Shown piece by piece: positions 60,896 to 64,000 of a stretch of DNA of 64,000 nucleotides. The translations under genes were made by a program, and so were the position numbers. The notes beneath the pieces were generated by a model. The model made no database searches and was not told the DNA's origin. It was given only the letters and a program-made list of their open reading frames with translations. This stretch comes from SUG2458 sp051872335 (GTDB taxonomy: Bacteria; Bacillota_I; Bacilli_A; RFN20; CAG-826). The stretch covers positions 1 through 64,000 of the forward strand of contig JBJEDT010000019.1 in the NCBI GenBank assembly GCA_051872335.1, given 5' to 3'. Numbering within the stretch: the stretch's first letter is position 1; each line of letters starts with the position of its first letter.

Positions 60896-61600
60896 TTATA
60901 GAGGACTCTTCTTAATTTGTCCATAAGCTCGTGGATACTTCATATTAATTTCATTAGTCTTTTTAATGATAATGTTCATTCTATCATCATTATCAGTAAC
61001 GAGCTTTGTCTTTTGAATCTTAATTATTTCTCCATTTAAAATTTTTAAAGCATTAACCGATTCTTGAATTTCTTCTTCTCCTTTACTACCTTTCATAGCA
61101 AGGAATAAACCATCAACTTTAACTAATGGCATGCAAAGTTCAAGAAGCATATTTAATCTTGAAACTGCTCTAGCAGTAACTAAATCATAATATGAACGTG
61201 CATCCTTAACATAATCTTCAGCACGTTTATTAATTGTAACAATTTTCTTTAGACCAAGTTCTTTTATAACAATATCTAAAAAATTAACACGTTTAAGTGT
61301 TGGCTCTAATAAAGTAACAAATAAATCTTCAAAGACAATCTTTAAAGGAATACCCGGAAAACCAGCTCCTGTTCCAACGTCTAATAAAGATTGGTCATCA
61401 AACTTTATTTCTTCAGCCATTAGTAATGAATCATAGAAATGTTTTTCAATAATTTCTTCTTCTGTTTTTAATGCAGTTAAATTAATCTTTTGATTCCACT
61501 CCATAAGTAAAGCAAGATACTTTTGAAAATTATCAATCATTTCATCAGTAACTTTAATCCCTTTTTCAAGAAGTAAAGATTGCATTTCTTTAAAATTCAT
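60896..61600 (-). CDS. rsmG: 16S rRNA (guanine527-N7)-methyltransferase
   Basis: 234 residues. The SAM-binding loop is LLDVGTGAGFPGIPLKIVF, with KINLTALKTEEEIIEKHFYDSL upstream and VTARAVSRLNMLLE downstream. It methylates G527 near the decoding site. Starts directly after the mnmG stop and leads to soj, the conserved mnmG-rsmG-soj order; noc is absent. Confidence 0.95.
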   Translation of the reverse strand: MNFKEMQSLLLEKGIKVTDEMIDNFQKYLALLMEWNQKINLTALKTEEEIIEKHFYDSLLMAEEIKFDDQSLLDVGTGAGFPGIPLKIVFEDLFVTLLEPTLKRVNFLDIVIKELGLKKIVTINKRAEDYVKDARSYYDLVTARAVSRLNMLLELCMPLVKVDGLFLAMKGSKGEEEIQESVNALKILNGEIIKIQKTKLVTDNDDRMNIIIKKTNEINMKYPRAYGQIKKSPL

Positions 61601-63475
61601 TTATTTATTTCCTTTCTTTAAATTCATAATTAATATAGAAATATCACTAGGGTTAACACCAGAAATTCTACTAGCTTGACCAATAGTTAATGGCTTGATT
61701 TTTGTAAATTTTTGTCTAGCTTCAATTGCAAGCCCATCCATATTCATAAAGTCGATATCGTCAGGTATCTTCATTGATTCTAACTTTATCATATTTTTTG
61801 CGTCACGTTTTTGCTTTTCAATATATCCTTCATATTTTACAATTGTTTCTAATTGAAAAACTCCTTCTTCATCAAGATTTAATGATAAAACATCAGGTAT
61901 ATATTTTCTAATTTCGTTATAACTAACATTTGGTCTTCTTAATAGATCAATAGCAGATATCCCGGCACTTAAATGTTCATAACCGATAGAAACCAAATAT
62001 TCATTTAATAAATCATCCGTAGCACCAAAAAATGTTCTTTCTAAAATAGAAATAATTTTTTCAATATTTTCTTTTTTTTCAACAAATTTATCATATCTTT
62101 CTTGAGATATTAATCCAATTTTATAACCATGTTCTGTTAATCTTAAATCAGCATTATCGTGTCTCATTAAAAGACGATATTCAGCACGAGATGATAATAA
62201 TCGATAAGGCTCTTGAGTACCTTTTGTTACTAAATCATCAATCATAACGCCAATATAAGCTTCATCTCTTCTTAAAATTAAAGGTTCTTTATTTTGTACT
62301 TTTAAGGCAGCATTAATACCAGCCATTAAACCAAGACCTGCAGCTTCTTCATATCCAGAAGTTCCAATAATTTGTCCTGCACAAAATAAGCCATTCCATT
62401 TTTTCATTTCTAAATTTGGATAAAATTGAGTAGGAATTAATGCATCATATTCAATAGCATAAGCATACTTTAAAACTTCACAATTTTCTAATCCAGGTAA
62501 TGACCTAATCATTAAGTCTTGAACTCTTTCTGGCATAGAAGTAGAAAATCCTTGTAAATAAATAGAATTTAACTTTGTAGATTCTGGTTCTAAGAATAAT
62601 TGATGTCTTTCTTTATCAGCAAAACGCACAATTTTATCTTCGATTGATGGACAATATCTTGGTCCAACACCAGTTATTAATCCACTATACATAGCCGATT
62701 CTTGTATATTATCACGAATAATTTTATGAGTTTCAGGAGTAGTATAAATTAACCAACATAAACATTGTTGACCAAGTGGTTTATATGTATTTGTTGTATA
62801 TGAAAAAGCAAGATTTCCTTCACTTCCATATTGAGGAATAGCTTTTGAATAATCAATAGTATCAGCCTTAATACGAGGAGGGGTGCCTGTCTTAAGACGG
62901 AAAAGTTCAATTCCCATTGATTTCAAATATGGTGATAATCCTAGAGATGGTTTTTCTCCATCTGGGCCAGCACTAGTAACAGTATGTCCTCTTAAAACAC
63001 AAGATTCCATATATGTACCAGTTGTTAAAATTACAGTTTTTGATGTAATTTCAGTTTCACCCAAACGCACACCAAAAACTTTATTCTCATCATGAATTAA
63101 AGAAGTCACCATTCCTTCTTTTACAGTTAAATTTTTAGTATTTAAAGCAAGTGATTGCATATAAGCAGGGTAAGATAATTTATCTTCTTGAGCTCTTAAA
63201 CATTGAACTCCAGGACCTTTACCAGTATTTAGCATTTTCATTTGTAAATACTCATGATCAGCTCCAATGCCCATCATTCCACCTAAAGCATCTACTTCAC
63301 GTACAACAATGCCCTTTGCACTACCACCAATTGATGGATTACATGGCATATTAGACATCATTTTAATATTTAAACTAATAAGCAAGGTTTTCACACCCAT
63401 ATGAGCTGACGCTAAAGCAGCTTCCATACCGGCATGACCACCACCTACAACTATAACATCATAATCGTAATGCAT
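61601..63475 (-). CDS. mnmG: tRNA uridine 5-carboxymethylaminomethyl modification enzyme, FAD subunit
   Basis: 624 residues. FAD-binding VVGGGHAGMEAALASA at the N-terminus, MSCNPSIGG-like NMPCNPSIGGSAKG, TGTYMESCVLRG, and CGQIIGTSGYEEAAGLG-type AGQIIGTSGYEEA. With MnmE it modifies U34 of tRNAs including Lys, Gln and Leu(UAA), all encoded at 7.4-7.6 kb. The start at 63475 overlaps the sufB stop region (TAGTATG), implying coupling; a start six codons earlier lacks a ribosome site. mnmE is not in the window. Confidence 0.94.
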   Translation of the reverse strand: MHYDYDVIVVGGGHAGMEAALASAHMGVKTLLISLNIKMMSNMPCNPSIGGSAKGIVVREVDALGGMMGIGADHEYLQMKMLNTGKGPGVQCLRAQEDKLSYPAYMQSLALNTKNLTVKEGMVTSLIHDENKVFGVRLGETEITSKTVILTTGTYMESCVLRGHTVTSAGPDGEKPSLGLSPYLKSMGIELFRLKTGTPPRIKADTIDYSKAIPQYGSEGNLAFSYTTNTYKPLGQQCLCWLIYTTPETHKIIRDNIQESAMYSGLITGVGPRYCPSIEDKIVRFADKERHQLFLEPESTKLNSIYLQGFSTSMPERVQDLMIRSLPGLENCEVLKYAYAIEYDALIPTQFYPNLEMKKWNGLFCAGQIIGTSGYEEAAGLGLMAGINAALKVQNKEPLILRRDEAYIGVMIDDLVTKGTQEPYRLLSSRAEYRLLMRHDNADLRLTEHGYKIGLISQERYDKFVEKKENIEKIISILERTFFGATDDLLNEYLVSIGYEHLSAGISAIDLLRRPNVSYNEIRKYIPDVLSLNLDEEGVFQLETIVKYEGYIEKQKRDAKNMIKLESMKIPDDIDFMNMDGLAIEARQKFTKIKPLTIGQASRISGVNPSDISILIMNLKKGNK

Positions 63476-63476
63476 A

Positions 63477-64000
63477 CTAACCAACACTTCCATTCATATC
63501 CATTTTTATTAATTGGTTAAGCTCAACAGCATATTCCATTGGTAATTCTTTTGAGAATGGTTCAATAAATCCCATAATAATCATTTGAACTGCGTCTTTT
63601 TCTTTAATTCCACGAGACATCAAATAGAATAATTGTTCTTCATTAATTTTAGAAACCGTTGCTTCGTGTTCAATAAAAGATTCATTATTCATCATTACAT
63701 TCGTTGGAATAGTATCACTTTTTGAAATATCATCAAGAATTAAAGTATCACATTCAACGTGACTCTTACAATTTATAGCATTTTTACCATGCATTACTTT
63801 TCCACGATAATTAGCTATACCTCCGCCTCTAACAATTGATTTAGAAATAATTGTTGAAGTAGTATTTGGAGCAAGGTGGATCATACGAGCACCTGCGTCT
63901 TGATATTGACCTTTAGAGGCAACAGCAATAGAAATACAAGTTCCTTTTGCTCCTTCACCAGCTAAAATACAAGCTGGATATTTCATATTTACTTGTGAAC
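63477..64000 (-). CDS. sufB: Fe-S cluster assembly protein SufB, partial (5' end beyond window)
   Basis: 174 codons of the C-terminal part, the frame staying open to the window edge. Matches the SufB core: GEGAKGTCISIAVASKGQYQDAG, HLAPNTTSTIISKSI, YRGKVMHGKNA, ECDTLILDD, EATVSKINEEQLFYLMSRG and FIEPFSKELPMEYAVELN. It is the scaffold of the SUF system with SufC and SufD. The internal ATG at 63986 is not the start, since the full protein is about 465 residues. It is followed directly by mnmG. Confidence 0.95.
   Translation of the reverse strand, partial: SQVNMKYPACILAGEGAKGTCISIAVASKGQYQDAGARMIHLAPNTTSTIISKSIVRGGGIANYRGKVMHGKNAINCKSHVECDTLILDDISKSDTIPTNVMMNNESFIEHEATVSKINEEQLFYLMSRGIKEKDAVQMIIMGFIEPFSKELPMEYAVELNQLIKMDMNGSVG

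Noticed and set aside
63477..63986. Short SufB starting at the ATG at 63986
   Set aside because: The frame is open to the window edge and the protein matches only the C-terminal third of SufB, so it is cut by the window, not a small gene.
1..64000. CRISPR arrays, insertion sequences or prophage genes
   Set aside because: No regularly spaced repeats, transposase, integrase or phage structural genes were seen on either strand.
1..64000. Mollicute-type recoding of TGA as tryptophan
   Set aside because: Trp codons checked (for example in recA) are TGG, and genes end cleanly at TGA, TAA or TAG without in-frame TGA.

Overview
The window is about 64 kb of AT-rich DNA (roughly 30% G+C by eye) from a low-GC Gram-positive bacterium of the class Bacilli. 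The standard code is used: TGG encodes the Trp residues and TGA is not read through. Gene order matches the Bacillus subtilis core at many points: yutH/nfu; rpoE-argS-ywiB; rny-ymdB-spoVS-miaB-ymcA-cotE-mutS-mutL; pgsA-cinA-recA; recU-ponA facing nth-dnaD; cmk-der-gpsA-spoIVA-hbs; dacB-rluB; mnmG-rsmG-soj. With the small proteins and very tight gene packing, this suggests an uncultured, streamlined Bacilli lineage (Erysipelotrichales/RF39-like). That placement is inference and I cannot name a species.

Layout. 1-7.0 kb: tRNA-Leu, pepF, gpmI, a HAD phosphatase, ispD, an S1 RNA-binding protein and pgi. 7.2-7.6 kb: five tRNAs (Val, Tyr, Gln, Lys, Leu). 7.7-15.4 kb: a lipoprotein nuclease, nfu, yutH, cysQ-like, nrnA, fba, rpoE, argS and ywiB. 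15.4-22.8 kb: a glycoside hydrolase family 2 enzyme, a class A PBP, gltX, ispF and ychF. 22.8-27.6 kb: a cold shock protein and an accessory-looking ABC (FtsX-type) cassette. 27.6-42 kb: a long leftward array, DUF951-fhs-tcdA-miaA-mutL-mutS, then cotE, a mechanosensitive channel pair, ymcA, miaB, spoVS, ymdB and rny. 42-45.3 kb: recA, cinA C-domain, pgsA, RNase P RNA and a cysteine-rich protein. 45.3-49 kb rightward: a DEDDh exonuclease, recU and a second class A PBP. 49-57 kb leftward: nth, dnaD, a short CCA enzyme, dapB, HU, spoIVA, spoVIF, gpsA, der and cmk. 57-64 kb: an unknown membrane protein, ferredoxin, rluB, dacB-like, soj, rsmG, mnmG and the C-terminal part of sufB, cut by the window edge.

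The most distinctive theme is a dispersed sporulation programme: spoIVA, spoVS, spoVIF, cotE, yutH and a dacB-like carboxypeptidase. Two pairs of genes share matching promoter architectures. yutH and cotE each have an ATATT box, 14 bases, then CATAAA, resembling mother-cell sigma-E. spoVIF and the 161-residue protein with 23 cysteines each have TCAC, 16 bases, then CATANNNT, resembling late mother-cell sigma-K. The Cys-rich protein combines a DUF11-like beta domain with CCC and CCCCC clusters. It is the best candidate here for a previously undescribed component, probably a disulfide-crosslinked spore surface protein (inference).

Other points worth a look are a three-half-site GGTTAA element between rnpB and the Cys-rich gene with a matching GGTTAACC on its other side; RNase P RNA directly abutting pgsA; an 18-bp palindrome over the mutS start site; a hairpin hiding the Shine-Dalgarno of the ABC cassette; a structured-looking leader on rny; a CCA enzyme about half the usual length; and two tail-to-tail gene overlaps, one after each PBP gene.
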